Part shown: piece after piece, positions 53,094 to 63,579 of the stretch
How the letters are laid out: every line of letters starts with the position of its first letter
Numbering within the stretch: position 1 is the stretch's first letter
NCBI RefSeq assembly: GCF_000328705.1
Contig: NC_019673.1
Location: forward strand, 496,001 to 560,000
Direction of reading: 5' to 3'
Length of the DNA: 64,000 nucleotides
DNA from: Saccharothrix espanaensis DSM 44229
GTDB taxonomy: Bacteria > Actinomycetota > Actinomycetes > Mycobacteriales > Pseudonocardiaceae
Translations under genes and position numbers: made by a program
The notes under the pieces: model-generated
The model's input: the letters and a program-made list of their open reading frames with translations, nothing else
Told to the model about the DNA's origin: nothing
The model's database searches: none

Positions 53094-53134
53094 AGCCCCT
53101 GCCCGAAACCGGGGTGCTGATCACAGGGGTTTTT
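53094..53134 (+). promoter_or_regulatory. Attenuator-like leader of the ABC-F gene
   Basis: AGCCCCTG (53094-53101) can pair with CAGGGGTT (53124-53131) followed by TTT, forming an intrinsic terminator with a T-run, which is rare in this GC-rich window. The same CCCC (53096-53099) can instead pair with GGGG (53111-53114), an alternative fold excluding the terminator. The start codon lies 15 bp further on. Confidence 0.6.
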
Positions 53135-53149
53135 GCGACGATCGGGAAT

Positions 53150-54760
53150 GTGTCCGCCCTGACAGCTCGCGCCGTGTCGCTGTCGTTCGGTCCGAGGACC
53201 GTTCTCCAGGAGGTAGATCTCGATGTTCCCGCTGGTCAACGCGTAGGTCTGGTAGCGCCCAACGGCGTGGGGAAGTCGACCTTGCTCAAGGTCCTGGCAG
53301 GCGAGATCCAGCCCGACGAGGGCACCGTCACCGCCACCGGCACCGTCGCCCGCCTCACCCAGGAGGCGACCGTCCACCCGGGAGAGTCGCTGCGCGACCA
53401 CCTGGCGAGACGAACCGGGGTGGCCGAGGCCGTCCGCCGCTTCGAAGCGGCGACCGAAGCCCTGGCCGCGGGCGAACCGGGCGCCGACGACGCCTACGCG
53501 ACCGCCTTCGACCACTGGACCGCGACCGGCGCCGCCGACTTCGCCGAACGCGCCGCCGAGACCTGCGACAGGCTGGGCCTGCCCGCCACCCTCCTGGACG
53601 AGCAACGCCCGCTCTCCGGTGGCCAGTCGGCCCGGCTCAGACTGGCCGGCATCCTGCTCACCCGGGCCGACGTGGTCCTGCTGGACGAGCCCACCAACGA
53701 CCTGGACGACGCCGGCCTGGCCCAGTTGGAGGAGCACGTCCTCACCTCCAGAGCGGCCATGGTCCTGGTCAGCCACGACCGCGAGTTCCTGGCCAGGACG
53801 GCAACCCGCATCGCCGAACTGGACGAGTTCACCCACACCGTCACGGTCTACGGCGGCGGCTGGGAGGCCTACCGGGCAGAACAGGCATCAGCCAGGGCCA
53901 GGGCCCAGGAGGACTACGAGCAGTACGCCGCCAAGCGGGACTCCCTGGTCCAACGCTCCCGGCAGACCCGCGAGTGGTCGAAGGCGGGCGTCCGCCGCAA
54001 CGCGAAGTCGAAGGAGAACGACCGCAACATCAGGGCGGCCCGCAAGGAGGGGGCGGAGAACCTCACCGCCAAAGCGTCCACAGTGGACAGAGCGCTGGCC
54101 CGCCTGGACGAGGTCGAGGAACCCCGCGACCCGTGGGAACTGCGCCTGACCCTGCCCACGGCGGGCCGGGGCAGCACCATCGCCTTCACCCTCCGCGACG
54201 CCGAGATCAGCCGGGGAGAGGTGACCCTGGGCCCGGTCGACCTGACCATCGGCGCGGGCGAGCGCTGGCGCATCACCGGCCCGAACGGCTCCGGCAAGTC
54301 CACCCTGCTGGCCGCCATCCTCGGCCGACTGCCCCTCACCAGCGGACACCGCAGCCAGGGCACGTCGGTGGTGGTCGGCGAGATAGACCAGGTCCGAGCC
54401 GCCTTCGCCACGACCAGCCCGGTGCTCACCATCGTCAAGAACGCCACCGGCCTGGAAGAAGTAGAGGTCAGAACCCTCCTGGCCAAGTTCCGGGTCGGTG
54501 CCGACACCGTCCTGCGCCCGGCGGACTCCCTGTCCCCGGGCGAGCGCACCAGGGCGGGCCTGGCCATCCTCCAAGCCACCGGCACCACCTGCCTGGTCCT
54601 CGACGAGCCCACCAACCACCTGGACCTGGCGGCCATCGAACAGCTCGAACAAGCCCTGGAAACCTACGAGGGAACCCTCCTGCTGGTGACCCACGATCGG
54701 CGGATGGCCGACGCGGTGGGGGTAGACCACACGCTGGACGTGCGGACCCTGGCAAGATGA
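53150..54760 (+). CDS. ABC-F family ATPase
   Basis: A 536-residue protein with two ATP-binding cassettes and no membrane helices. GTG 53150 is used. The first cassette has APNGVGKSTLLK, LSGGQSARLRLA and VVLLDEPTNDLDD. The second has GPNGSGKSTLLA, LSPGERTRAGLA and CLVLDEPTNHLDL. Between them is the charged linker (EWSKAGVRRNAKSKENDRN) typical of ABC-F proteins. They bind the ribosomal E site, and some confer resistance to macrolides, lincosamides or pleuromutilins by target protection. An apparent attenuator in the leader supports an antibiotic-inducible role. Confidence 0.9.
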   Translation: MSALTARAVSLSFGPRTVLQEVDLDVPAGQRVGLVAPNGVGKSTLLKVLAGEIQPDEGTVTATGTVARLTQEATVHPGESLRDHLARRTGVAEAVRRFEAATEALAAGEPGADDAYATAFDHWTATGAADFAERAAETCDRLGLPATLLDEQRPLSGGQSARLRLAGILLTRADVVLLDEPTNDLDDAGLAQLEEHVLTSRAAMVLVSHDREFLARTATRIAELDEFTHTVTVYGGGWEAYRAEQASARARAQEDYEQYAAKRDSLVQRSRQTREWSKAGVRRNAKSKENDRNIRAARKEGAENLTAKASTVDRALARLDEVEEPRDPWELRLTLPTAGRGSTIAFTLRDAEISRGEVTLGPVDLTIGAGERWRITGPNGSGKSTLLAAILGRLPLTSGHRSQGTSVVVGEIDQVRAAFATTSPVLTIVKNATGLEEVEVRTLLAKFRVGADTVLRPADSLSPGERTRAGLAILQATGTTCLVLDEPTNHLDLAAIEQLEQALETYEGTLLLVTHDRRMADAVGVDHTLDVRTLAR

Positions 54761-54764
54761 GCCC

Positions 54765-55175
54765 ATGGGCACCGAGGAGGACTGGCCGGTCGAGCAGACG
54801 TGGTCACTGCGCAACACGCATTGGCACGCCTATGTCGAGCACACGTCCCTGGACCACGCCTCGCCAAGGCAGGAACGCCTCGAACGCACCCCGGAAGAGG
54901 TTCTGACCACCCCGGCGGAGGTGGCGGCCTGGCTGGAGGTCAACCTCCGCAGCGCCACGAAGCCGGAAGAAGCCGGCAAGAAGCGCACCAAGGACGAACG
55001 CGACTTCTCCGACTCGAACCGGGTCCACACCTCCCTGGCCTCCGCCGGCGAATCCATCTACACCGGCGTCAAGGGAATGCTCACCCTGGCCGTGGAAGCG
55101 GTAACCCCGGAGGAGTGCCGAAGCTCCCACGACGGAGCAGACGTAGCCCCGTTGAAATCGGGCCGCAGGCGCTAG
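54765..55175 (+). CDS. Hypothetical protein co-transcribed with the ABC-F gene
   Basis: A 136-residue hydrophilic protein starting at an ATG 4 bp after the ABC-F stop. It contains WPVEQTWSLRNTHWHAYVEH, LTTPAEVAAWLEVNLRSAT and a Lys-rich stretch (KKRTKDERDFS), and ends basic. I do not recognise a family. The tight spacing implies joint expression with the ABC-F protein. The palindromic element copy B lies 38 bp downstream. Confidence 0.72.
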   Translation: MGTEEDWPVEQTWSLRNTHWHAYVEHTSLDHASPRQERLERTPEEVLTTPAEVAAWLEVNLRSATKPEEAGKKRTKDERDFSDSNRVHTSLASAGESIYTGVKGMLTLAVEAVTPEECRSSHDGADVAPLKSGRRR

Positions 55176-55213
55176 CAACCGCCACGAACAGCCCAAACCC
55201 GCACCACCTCACT

Positions 55214-55409
55214 CCTCCTGCCGCGTCGTGTCATCCCCGTGTGGCCCGCGCGCAGCGAACCGCGCTTGAGCAGGTAGTGCAAGCACGCCCTTCGCTTGCA
55301 CTACCTGCTCAAGGGTGGTTGTCTTCAGACCGGGCCACACGGGGATGACACGACGCCCGCTCTTTCTTTCAGTCATCCTTGGCGGCTCGCCCGTCCGGCG
55401 AGGACTCTT
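55214..55409 (-). repeat. 196-bp palindromic element, copy B (inverted relative to copy A)
   Basis: Read on the minus strand, this copy matches copy A almost base for base: the same leading hairpin and linker, the same 25-bp outer inverted repeat (55224-55248 with 55331-55355), and the same tail. The inner hairpin (55265-55284 with 55294-55313) keeps CTTGAG and CAAGC ends but has CAGGTAGTG where copy A has TGGAGGGCG. The opposite arm changes to match. The mini-hairpin is GTCTGAAGAC with one extra base. It lies between convergent genes, like copy A. Confidence 0.92.
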
Positions 55410-55467
55410 TTACGTTTTTGCGTAATTCTCCACGCTGCAAACCAGCTCTGATTCTCCCAACCCGACG

Positions 55468-56967
<1,500 letters not shown>

Positions 56968-57171
56968 GCCGCCTCCCAATCGGTCGGGCTGCTCCGGCGG
57001 GCTCAGCGGAGGCCAACCGTGACACAGCGGGCACCTGCCCGCCAGCGCCCAAATCGGTGCTCTCTGTCACCTTCCGGTAACAATCAGCGAGAACGTGCAG
57101 GTGGAAGCCTCGTCGTTCGGCCCTCTGGACTACGAGGGGTGTTCACCTGTCGGGAATGGGACACTGCCCGG

Positions 57172-57948
57172 GTGATCGAGATCGACGACCCGGCGGACCC
57201 GCGACTGGACGACTTCCGGGACTTGTCGACCGCCGACCGCCGCCCCGACCGCCCCGGTGGCCGGGGCCTGGTGATCGCCGAGGGCGTCGTCGTGGTCGAA
57301 CGGCTCCTGGCGTCGCCTTACCCGGTCCGCTCGCTGCTCGGCGTGCGCCGCCGCGTCGAAGCCCTCGGCGACCTCCCCGCCCCCGCGTACGTCACGTCGG
57401 CCGAGGTCATGGCGGAGGTGGTCGGTTTCCACCTCAACCGGGGCGTGCTGGCCGTCGCGGACCGCGCGCCCCAGCCGAGCCCCGATGACCTCGCCCGGGA
57501 CGCGACCACGCTCGCCGTCCTGGAGGGCGTGGGTGACCACGAGAACCTCGGTTCGCTGTTCCGCAACGCCGCCGCGCTGGGCATCGGCGGCATCCTGCTG
57601 GGGCCGGGGTGCAGCGACCCCCTGTACCGCCGAAGCGTCCGAGTTTCGATGGGCCACGTGCTCCGCGTCCCGTTCGCCCAGCTGCCCGATCTCTCCTCAG
57701 GCTTGGACATGTTGCGCCACAACGGTTTCACCGTTGCCGCTCTGACACCCAGGGCGTCGGCCGAGAACCTCGCCGACCTCGACCTGAGATCGTCGAGGAC
57801 CGCGGTGCTGCTCGGCTCGGAGGGGCCCGGCCTGACCGAGGAGGCCATCGCGGCCGCGGACGTCGCCGTGCGCATCCCGATGGCCTCCGGCGTCGACTCC
57901 CTCAACGTCGCCACCGCCGGCGCCATCGCCTTCTACGCGATCTCCTGA
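57172..57948 (+). CDS. SpoU/TrmH-family RNA 2'-O-methyltransferase
   Basis: A 258-residue SPOUT methyltransferase starting at GTG 57172; the frame is open far upstream on the antisense side of the ligase gene. The three family motifs are ENLGSLFRNAAALG, VLLGSEGPGLTEEA and RIPMASGVDSLNVATAGAI. The N-terminal region is a substrate-binding domain. It corresponds to Rv0881. The target may be 23S rRNA or tRNA and cannot be decided here. Confidence 0.92.
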   Translation: MIEIDDPADPRLDDFRDLSTADRRPDRPGGRGLVIAEGVVVVERLLASPYPVRSLLGVRRRVEALGDLPAPAYVTSAEVMAEVVGFHLNRGVLAVADRAPQPSPDDLARDATTLAVLEGVGDHENLGSLFRNAAALGIGGILLGPGCSDPLYRRSVRVSMGHVLRVPFAQLPDLSSGLDMLRHNGFTVAALTPRASAENLADLDLRSSRTAVLLGSEGPGLTEEAIAAADVAVRIPMASGVDSLNVATAGAIAFYAIS

Positions 57949-58017
57949 ACTTTCCGAAAGCTTCTGCCTGATCGCCCGACCGACTACGGTCGACACAGCA
58001 TCCTTGAGGAGGAATTC

Positions 58018-58644
58018 GTGGAACTGCGGGTCCAGGACGGCCGCGCCGTGCTGGCGGGCCGCGACGACGCGGGCGAGCGCGAGGTCGACCCCCACACGCT
58101 GCCGCTGGGTGCCGGTCTGGCCGAGGCGCTGCACGAGTGGGCGAAGGTCGCCGCGGCCGTGGTCCGCTCGGACGCCTCGCCGGACGCCTCGCCGGACGAC
58201 ACCGCGGGCGAGCTCGTGGCGCTGCGCGGTCGACAACTGGCGAGCCGGGTCGCCGCCGACATGGGCGCGCCCGTCGCGTACACCGACCCCGTGACCGGCG
58301 AGAAGCACATCATCGAAGCTCCCGCTCTGCCCCCCGACCCCGAACCCGAACCCGAAGAGGCACCGGAGACCGAAGTGCCCCAGGAGCAGACCCCCTGGGG
58401 CACCGGTCTCACCGTCAGCCTCTTCACCGCCGCCGTCGTGACCTTCATGGTCGTCACGCTGTCACTGGGTCTCGGTGAGACCAGCCAGTGGCTCGCGCTG
58501 GTGGCCAACGTCCTCGTGGTCGGCGGTATCGCGCCTTCCGTGTGGCTCGCGCGCAAGGTGATGGTCTGGCGCTGGGTGGCCTACGGCGTGGTCGCCGGCG
58601 TCCTGATCGCGTGGTTCGCGCTCATCCTGACCCTCCTCGAATAG
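58018..58644 (+). CDS. Membrane protein with three C-terminal helices (possibly DUF2537-like)
   Basis: A 208-residue protein starting at GTG 58018 after a strong GAGGAGGAATTC. The N-terminal 95 residues are soluble. A Pro/Glu-rich linker (ALPPDPEPEPEEAPETEVPQ) precedes three hydrophobic helices (about 128-147, 156-174 and 182-204). It sits where the membrane protein Rv0882 lies in M. tuberculosis and is probably co-directional with the methyltransferase. Function unknown; the family name is tentative. Confidence 0.72.
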   Translation: MELRVQDGRAVLAGRDDAGEREVDPHTLPLGAGLAEALHEWAKVAAAVVRSDASPDASPDDTAGELVALRGRQLASRVAADMGAPVAYTDPVTGEKHIIEAPALPPDPEPEPEEAPETEVPQEQTPWGTGLTVSLFTAAVVTFMVVTLSLGLGETSQWLALVANVLVVGGIAPSVWLARKVMVWRWVAYGVVAGVLIAWFALILTLLE

Positions 58645-58680
58645 AAGAACCCCACCCCACCACCACGCCTCCGCGTCACC

Positions 58681-60657
58681 TCACGCCAACGAATCCCGCC
58701 AAGCCGTGTGCAACGCGGCAAACTGCCCACGCCCGTCGATCAACTCTTCCGGCGTCCCGTCCTCCACCACCCGGCCACCGTCGAGCACCAGCACCCGATC
58801 CGCGATCATCACGGTCGACAGCCGGTGCGCGATGATGAACGCCGTGCGCGAGGCCAGCACCGTCTCCAGCGCGCCCTGCACCAGCCGCTCCGACGGCACG
58901 TCCAAGCTCGACGTCGCCTCGTCCAGCACCAGCACCGCCGGGTCCGCCAGGAACGCCCGCGCGAACGCCACCATCTGCCGTTGCCCCGCGGACAGCCGCC
59001 CGCCGCGCTTGCGCACGTCCGTGTCGTACCCGTCCGGCAACGCCGCGATGAACTCGTGCGCGCCGACCGCCCGCGCCGCCTCCTCGATCTCCGCCCGGGT
59101 GGCCGTCGGCCGGCCCAGCGCGATGTTGTCCGCCACCGACCCGTCGAACAGGAAGTTCTCCTGGGTCACCATCACCACGGCGCGCCGCAGGTCGGCGTCG
59201 GTCACCGAACGCAGGTCCACCCCGTCGAGCAGCACCGCCCCGTGGGACGGGTCGTAGAACCGCCCGACCAGCTTCGCCAGCGTCGACTTGCCCGCGCCCG
59301 TCGCGCCGACCAGGGCCACCGTCTGCCCGGCCGGCACGGCCAGGTCGAACGGCGGCAGCACCACCGGCGTGGTCGCCGAGTACCGGAACTCCACCCCGTC
59401 GAACGTCACGTGCCCGCGCACGTCGCCCAGCGGCACCGGGTCGTCGGGCTCCGGCACGGCCGGCTCCTCCTCCAGCAGCCCGGAGATCTTCTCCAGCGCC
59501 GCCGTGGCCGACGCGTACGAGTTCGCGAACATCGCGATCTCGTCGAACGGGTCGTAGAACCGCCGCACGTACAGCGTGAACGCCGCCAGCACGCCCAGTT
59601 CCAGCTGCCCGTCCGCCACCCGGTACGCACCCCACGCCACGATCACCGCGAGGGAGACGTTGCCGATCACCCGCACCAGGGAGGTGAACGTCGCGACCAC
59701 CTTGAACGCGTCGGTGTTCGCGTCGCGGAACTTGTCGTTCAGCTCGCCCATGATGTTCTTGTTGCGGCTCTCCCGGCGGAACGCCTGCACCGCGCGGATG
59801 CCGTTCATGGTCTCCACGAACTGCACGATGATCTTCGCGATAGCGCCCCGGGTGCCCCGGTACGCCCGCGTCGAGCGGCGCTGGAACCAGCGGATCAGCA
59901 TCAGCAGCGGCACGAACCCGAACAGCACCGCCATCGCCAGCGGCGGGTCGAGGGTGAGCATCACGATCGAGATGCCGATGACCGACAGCATCGAGGTGAA
60001 GAACCCGTCCAGCCCCTGCTCCAGCAGGTCCTGCAACGAGTCCACGTCGCTGGTCAGCCGCGAGATGACCTTGCCGGACGTGTACTTCTCGTGGAAGGAC
60101 ACCGACAACCGCTGGGCGTGCCGGAAGATCCGCTCCCGCAGGTCGAGCAGCAGGTCCTGGCCGATCCGCCCGGACAGCCGCACAAACGCCCACCGCAGGA
60201 CCGTCGCGGCCAACGCGCAGCCGACGTACCCGCCGACGCACCACGTGAGCACGCCGGGCTGCCCGGCCAGCGCCGCCGGCACCCCCCGGTCGATCGCCAC
60301 CGCGATCAGCAGCGGCCCGGCCAGGTTGACCAGGTTCTCCGCGATCACGATGACCAGCGCCAGGACCGCCGCGCGCGAGTGGGGCCGCAGCAGCGACCCG
60401 AGGAGCTTGCGCGACCGGGCCTTGAGCTTCACGCCGGTCGTGTGGTCCAGCTCTTCGACGTCCTCCGCAGCGACTCCACGCCACTCTTCCTCAACCGTCG
60501 CCACCGCCGCCGCTCCCGCCGACCCCGCTCCCGCCGACCTCACCGCCGCCGACCCCGCTCCCGCAGAGCCCGCTCCCGCTGACCCCGCCGCCGACCCCGC
60601 TCCCGCCGGCGACTCCGACTCCGAACCCGACTCCGAACCCACCGTCCCGGCGCTCAC
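58681..60657 (-). CDS. ABC exporter, fused membrane and ATPase domains, second half of a heterodimer
   Basis: A 658-residue half-transporter starting at a GTG that overlaps the upstream stop. The first 60 residues are a Ser/Gly/Ala repeat (GAGSAGAGSAAVRSAGAGS), followed by a six-helix membrane domain. The ATPase has Walker A LVGATGAGKST, signature LSAGQRQM, Walker B LVLDEATSSLD with an intact catalytic glutamate, and the H-loop AHRLST. It pairs with the partner at 60654-62447, whose own catalytic glutamate is Asp. The substrate could be a lipid, peptide or drug. Confidence 0.92.
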   Translation of the reverse strand: MSAGTVGSESGSESESPAGAGSAAGSAGAGSAGAGSAAVRSAGAGSAGAAAVATVEEEWRGVAAEDVEELDHTTGVKLKARSRKLLGSLLRPHSRAAVLALVIVIAENLVNLAGPLLIAVAIDRGVPAALAGQPGVLTWCVGGYVGCALAATVLRWAFVRLSGRIGQDLLLDLRERIFRHAQRLSVSFHEKYTSGKVISRLTSDVDSLQDLLEQGLDGFFTSMLSVIGISIVMLTLDPPLAMAVLFGFVPLLMLIRWFQRRSTRAYRGTRGAIAKIIVQFVETMNGIRAVQAFRRESRNKNIMGELNDKFRDANTDAFKVVATFTSLVRVIGNVSLAVIVAWGAYRVADGQLELGVLAAFTLYVRRFYDPFDEIAMFANSYASATAALEKISGLLEEEPAVPEPDDPVPLGDVRGHVTFDGVEFRYSATTPVVLPPFDLAVPAGQTVALVGATGAGKSTLAKLVGRFYDPSHGAVLLDGVDLRSVTDADLRRAVVMVTQENFLFDGSVADNIALGRPTATRAEIEEAARAVGAHEFIAALPDGYDTDVRKRGGRLSAGQRQMVAFARAFLADPAVLVLDEATSSLDVPSERLVQGALETVLASRTAFIIAHRLSTVMIADRVLVLDGGRVVEDGTPEELIDGRGQFAALHTAWRDSLA

Positions 60658-62447
60658 GCCGCCACCTCCTCATCCTCCATAGTGGACAGAAGGTGTCGGT
60701 ACTCCTCGTTGTCCGCCAACAGCTCCCGATGTGTTCCGACAGCCGCGATCCGACCGTCCACGAGCATCGCGACCCGGTCGGCCAACTGCACCGTGCTGGG
60801 CCGGTGTGCGACGACCAGCGCCGTCACCCCGTGCAGGACCCGGCGCAGCGCGGCCTCCACCTCGGCTTCGGTGTGCACGTCCAACGCGGACAGCGGGTCG
60901 TCGAGCACCAGCACCGCCGGGTGTCCCACGACCGCCCGCGCCAGCGCCAACCGCTGCCGCTGACCGCCGGACAGCGACAGGCCCTGCTCGCCGATCCGGG
61001 TGTCCAACCCCCACGGCAGCGCGTCCACGAACTCCTCGGCCCGCGCCACCCGCAGCGCTTCGCGGACCCGCTCCTCGCCGACGTCCGCGCTGCCCAGGGC
61101 GATGTTCTCGGTCACGCTCGCGGAGAACAGGATCGGCTCCTCGAACGCCATGCCGACGACCCGGCGCAGCTCCGCCAGGTCGAGGTCCCGCACGTCCACC
61201 CCGTCGACGGTCACCCGTCCGGACGTCACGTCCGTCAGCCGGGGGACCAGCGCCGTCACCGTCGTCTTGCCGGACCCGGTCGCGCCGACCAGGGCCACGG
61301 TCTCGCCCGGCCGGATGTCCAGGTCGATGCCGCGCAGCACCTCCCGGCTGCCCTCCGCGTGCGCGAAGTGCACGTCCTCGAACCGCACGTGCCCGCGGAC
61401 CTGCTCGGGCAGGCTCGCCGGGGCCTGCGGCGAGGTGATGGTCACCTCCGCGTCCATCACCTCGAAGTAGCGCTCGGACGCCGACGCGGTCTGGTTCGTC
61501 TCCGCCAGCAGCCACCCGATCGAGTCGATCGGCCAGCGCAGGTAGGCGCTGACCGCGACCGCCGCGACCAGCGTGCCCGCGGTGACCGTGCCGTCCGCGA
61601 TGCCCACCGCGCCGAACGCGAGCTGGCCCGCGATGGCGAGCTCGGGCAGCACGATCAGCACCGCCCACAGCAGGGCGAAGATCCGCACCTTGGCCAGCTC
61701 GGTCTCCCGCAGGTCACGGGCCTGCCGCAGGAACCGCCGGGTCAGGTGCGGGCCGCGACCGAACGCCTTGAGCACCCGGATGCCCAGCACCGACTCCTCG
61801 ACCACCGTGGTCAGGTCGCCGGACTGGTCCTGCGCCCGCCGTGCCACCACCTTGAACTTCGACTCGAACAGGTAGGACAGCGCCACCAGCGGCAGCGTGC
61901 AGGCCAGCACGATCGTGCCCAGCACCGGCGAGAGCCAGAACAGCACGCCCAGCCCGATGAGCACGACGAGCGTGTTCACCACCAGGAACGTGATCACGAA
62001 CGCCACGAACCGGCGAACCGTGTTCAGGTCGGTCGTGGCGCGCGAGAGCAGCTGCCCCGACTGCCACCGGTCGTGGAACGACACCGGCAGTCCTTGCAGG
62101 TGGCGGTACATGTCCGCGCGCATCCGCGCCTCGACGTCGGACGCCGGGCGCGCGATGAACCGCCGGCGCGCGAAGAAGAAACCCGCCTCGGCGAGCCCCA
62201 GGACCAGCACCAGCGCCACCATGGGCGGCAGCGCGTCCAGGTCGCGGGCGGCGATCGGGCCGTCCACGATGCGTTGGGTGATGAGCGGTATGCCGAGACC
62301 GCACAGCATGGCCAGCAGCGCCGCGGTCATGCTGGCGATCATCTGGAAGCGCACCGGCCGGAAGTACGGCCACAGCCTGCGCACGGTGGCGGCGGTGGAT
62401 ACGCGGCGAGCATCGGTGTTGGATGGTGACTCCGCGTGCTCAGTCAC
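60654..62447 (-). CDS. ABC exporter half with degenerate Walker B, first gene of the heterodimer
   Basis: A 597-residue half-transporter. GTG 62447 follows GAGGGGG at about ten bases; the frame stays open to 62504. A six-helix membrane domain is followed by an ATPase with LVGATGSGKTT, LSGGQRQRLALARAV and Walker B VLVLDDPLSALD. Here aspartate replaces the usual catalytic glutamate. One degenerate site is the hallmark of asymmetric heterodimeric exporters such as TM287/288. It overlaps the partner gene by four bases. Confidence 0.92.
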   Translation of the reverse strand: MTEHAESPSNTDARRVSTAATVRRLWPYFRPVRFQMIASMTAALLAMLCGLGIPLITQRIVDGPIAARDLDALPPMVALVLVLGLAEAGFFFARRRFIARPASDVEARMRADMYRHLQGLPVSFHDRWQSGQLLSRATTDLNTVRRFVAFVITFLVVNTLVVLIGLGVLFWLSPVLGTIVLACTLPLVALSYLFESKFKVVARRAQDQSGDLTTVVEESVLGIRVLKAFGRGPHLTRRFLRQARDLRETELAKVRIFALLWAVLIVLPELAIAGQLAFGAVGIADGTVTAGTLVAAVAVSAYLRWPIDSIGWLLAETNQTASASERYFEVMDAEVTITSPQAPASLPEQVRGHVRFEDVHFAHAEGSREVLRGIDLDIRPGETVALVGATGSGKTTVTALVPRLTDVTSGRVTVDGVDVRDLDLAELRRVVGMAFEEPILFSASVTENIALGSADVGEERVREALRVARAEEFVDALPWGLDTRIGEQGLSLSGGQRQRLALARAVVGHPAVLVLDDPLSALDVHTEAEVEAALRRVLHGVTALVVAHRPSTVQLADRVAMLVDGRIAAVGTHRELLADNEEYRHLLSTMEDEEVAA

Positions 62448-62554
62448 TTCTGTCGTCCCCCTCAGGTCCGCTTCCACCGTACGAACCCCACCCCCCACAA
62501 GCATCCGGTTTTCCCGTCACCGACCATGCAGGCTCGACCTAGGTGGAGGTCAAG

Positions 62555-62776
62555 ATGGACGTGAGCTACCTGCGCACCGCGCCGACCATGGCTTTTCCGC
62601 ACGGCCGGCTGCTCGCTGTGCGCGGCGGTCGACTGAACGTGCTGGCGCCCGACGGGTGGGACGCCGTCGACGGCCGGGTCGAGCACGCCCTGCCGCTCAC
62701 CCGGAAGGAAGCCGAGGACTGGTGCGAACGCGAGGGCCGGCCTCTCACCCTGCTGGACGAGGTCCCCGTTCCTTGA
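62555..62776 (+). CDS. Small hypothetical protein
   Basis: A 73-residue soluble protein starting at ATG 62555, preceded by GGAGG at five bases. It contains FPHGRLLAVRGGRLNVLAPDGWDAVDG and ends LTLLDEVPVP. It is divergent from the ABC exporter operon and convergent with a membrane-protein gene 7 bp away. Family unknown. Confidence 0.72.
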   Translation: MDVSYLRTAPTMAFPHGRLLAVRGGRLNVLAPDGWDAVDGRVEHALPLTRKEAEDWCEREGRPLTLLDEVPVP

Positions 62777-62783
62777 CCCGGCC

Positions 62784-63221
62784 CTACCGCTTCTTCAGCA
62801 TGGCGGGCGCGGTCAGCAACCCCGCGAGACCGTAGCTGGCACCGGCCAGCAGGGTGAGCACGGTCCACTTGTCGCCGACCCCGGCGAACTGGTCCGGCAG
62901 CTTGAAGTAGTGGGCCAGGCCCAGCAGCACCGGCCCGATCAGCACGATCGGCCACACCGGGCGGACCTTCAACACCCACAGCACCGGGCCGGCGAGCAGC
63001 GCGCTGAACAGCAGCGCGACCGGCAGCCCGACCACGACCAGCAGCAGGAACCCGCCCAGCGACGTCTCGTTGACCACCCGGTCGAGCACGCCGCTCTGGT
63101 ACGCCCAGATCCAGGCGATCAGCAACACCGCGCCGACCGCGGCGGACACGACGACGCGCAACAGCACCCGGAACGCGAAGCCGCCCGCCGTGGGGCGCGG
63201 GATGTCAGTCACGGCCGGCAT
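62784..63221 (-). CDS. Four-helix membrane protein of unknown function
   Basis: A 145-residue protein with about four hydrophobic helices (residues 18-42, 54-72, 77-103 and 120-140). ATG 63221 lies within the end of the upstream membrane gene (17-bp overlap), suggesting one operon. No catalytic motifs are visible and no family is recognised. Confidence 0.72.
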   Translation of the reverse strand: MPAVTDIPRPTAGGFAFRVLLRVVVSAAVGAVLLIAWIWAYQSGVLDRVVNETSLGGFLLLVVVGLPVALLFSALLAGPVLWVLKVRPVWPIVLIGPVLLGLAHYFKLPDQFAGVGDKWTVLTLLAGASYGLAGLLTAPAMLKKR

Positions 63222-63579
63222 TGTCGCCGACCGGGTGCCGCGCTGTCACCGGTGCGGCGAGCACGAACCCCAGTGCACCGGCCAGGACACCGCTCGCCGG
63301 GATCGAGATCCACACCGTCGTCAACGTCAGCACCGCGGCGAACGTCATTCCCACGGCGGCCATCCCCAACGGCCTCTGCACCCGCAACAGGGCGAGCACG
63401 AACCACCCGAGCAGCACGCCGACGACCAGGCTGACCGGGATCGCGAACAGCCCCATGGCCAGGCAGTTCCACTCGTCCTTGGAACACACCGCGCCCGCCG
63501 CGATGAACTCGCGCACACCCCACCAGGCAGCGCCTAACGCAGCCCCGACCACCGCGCCCGCCACCACTCGCCCCAGCAT
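63205..63579 (-). CDS. Membrane protein of unknown function, operon partner
   Basis: A 124-residue protein with about four hydrophobic helices. A cysteine-containing loop (VCSKDEWNC) lies between the first two and may form a disulfide outside the cell. ATG 63579 is used, but AGGAGGG sits only one base before it. A start further upstream (GTG 63603 or TTG 63612) is possible. It overlaps the next gene by 17 bp. Confidence 0.65.
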   Translation of the reverse strand: MLGRVVAGAVVGAALGAAWWGVREFIAAGAVCSKDEWNCLAMGLFAIPVSLVVGVLLGWFVLALLRVQRPLGMAAVGMTFAAVLTLTTVWISIPASGVLAGALGFVLAAPVTARHPVGDNAGRD

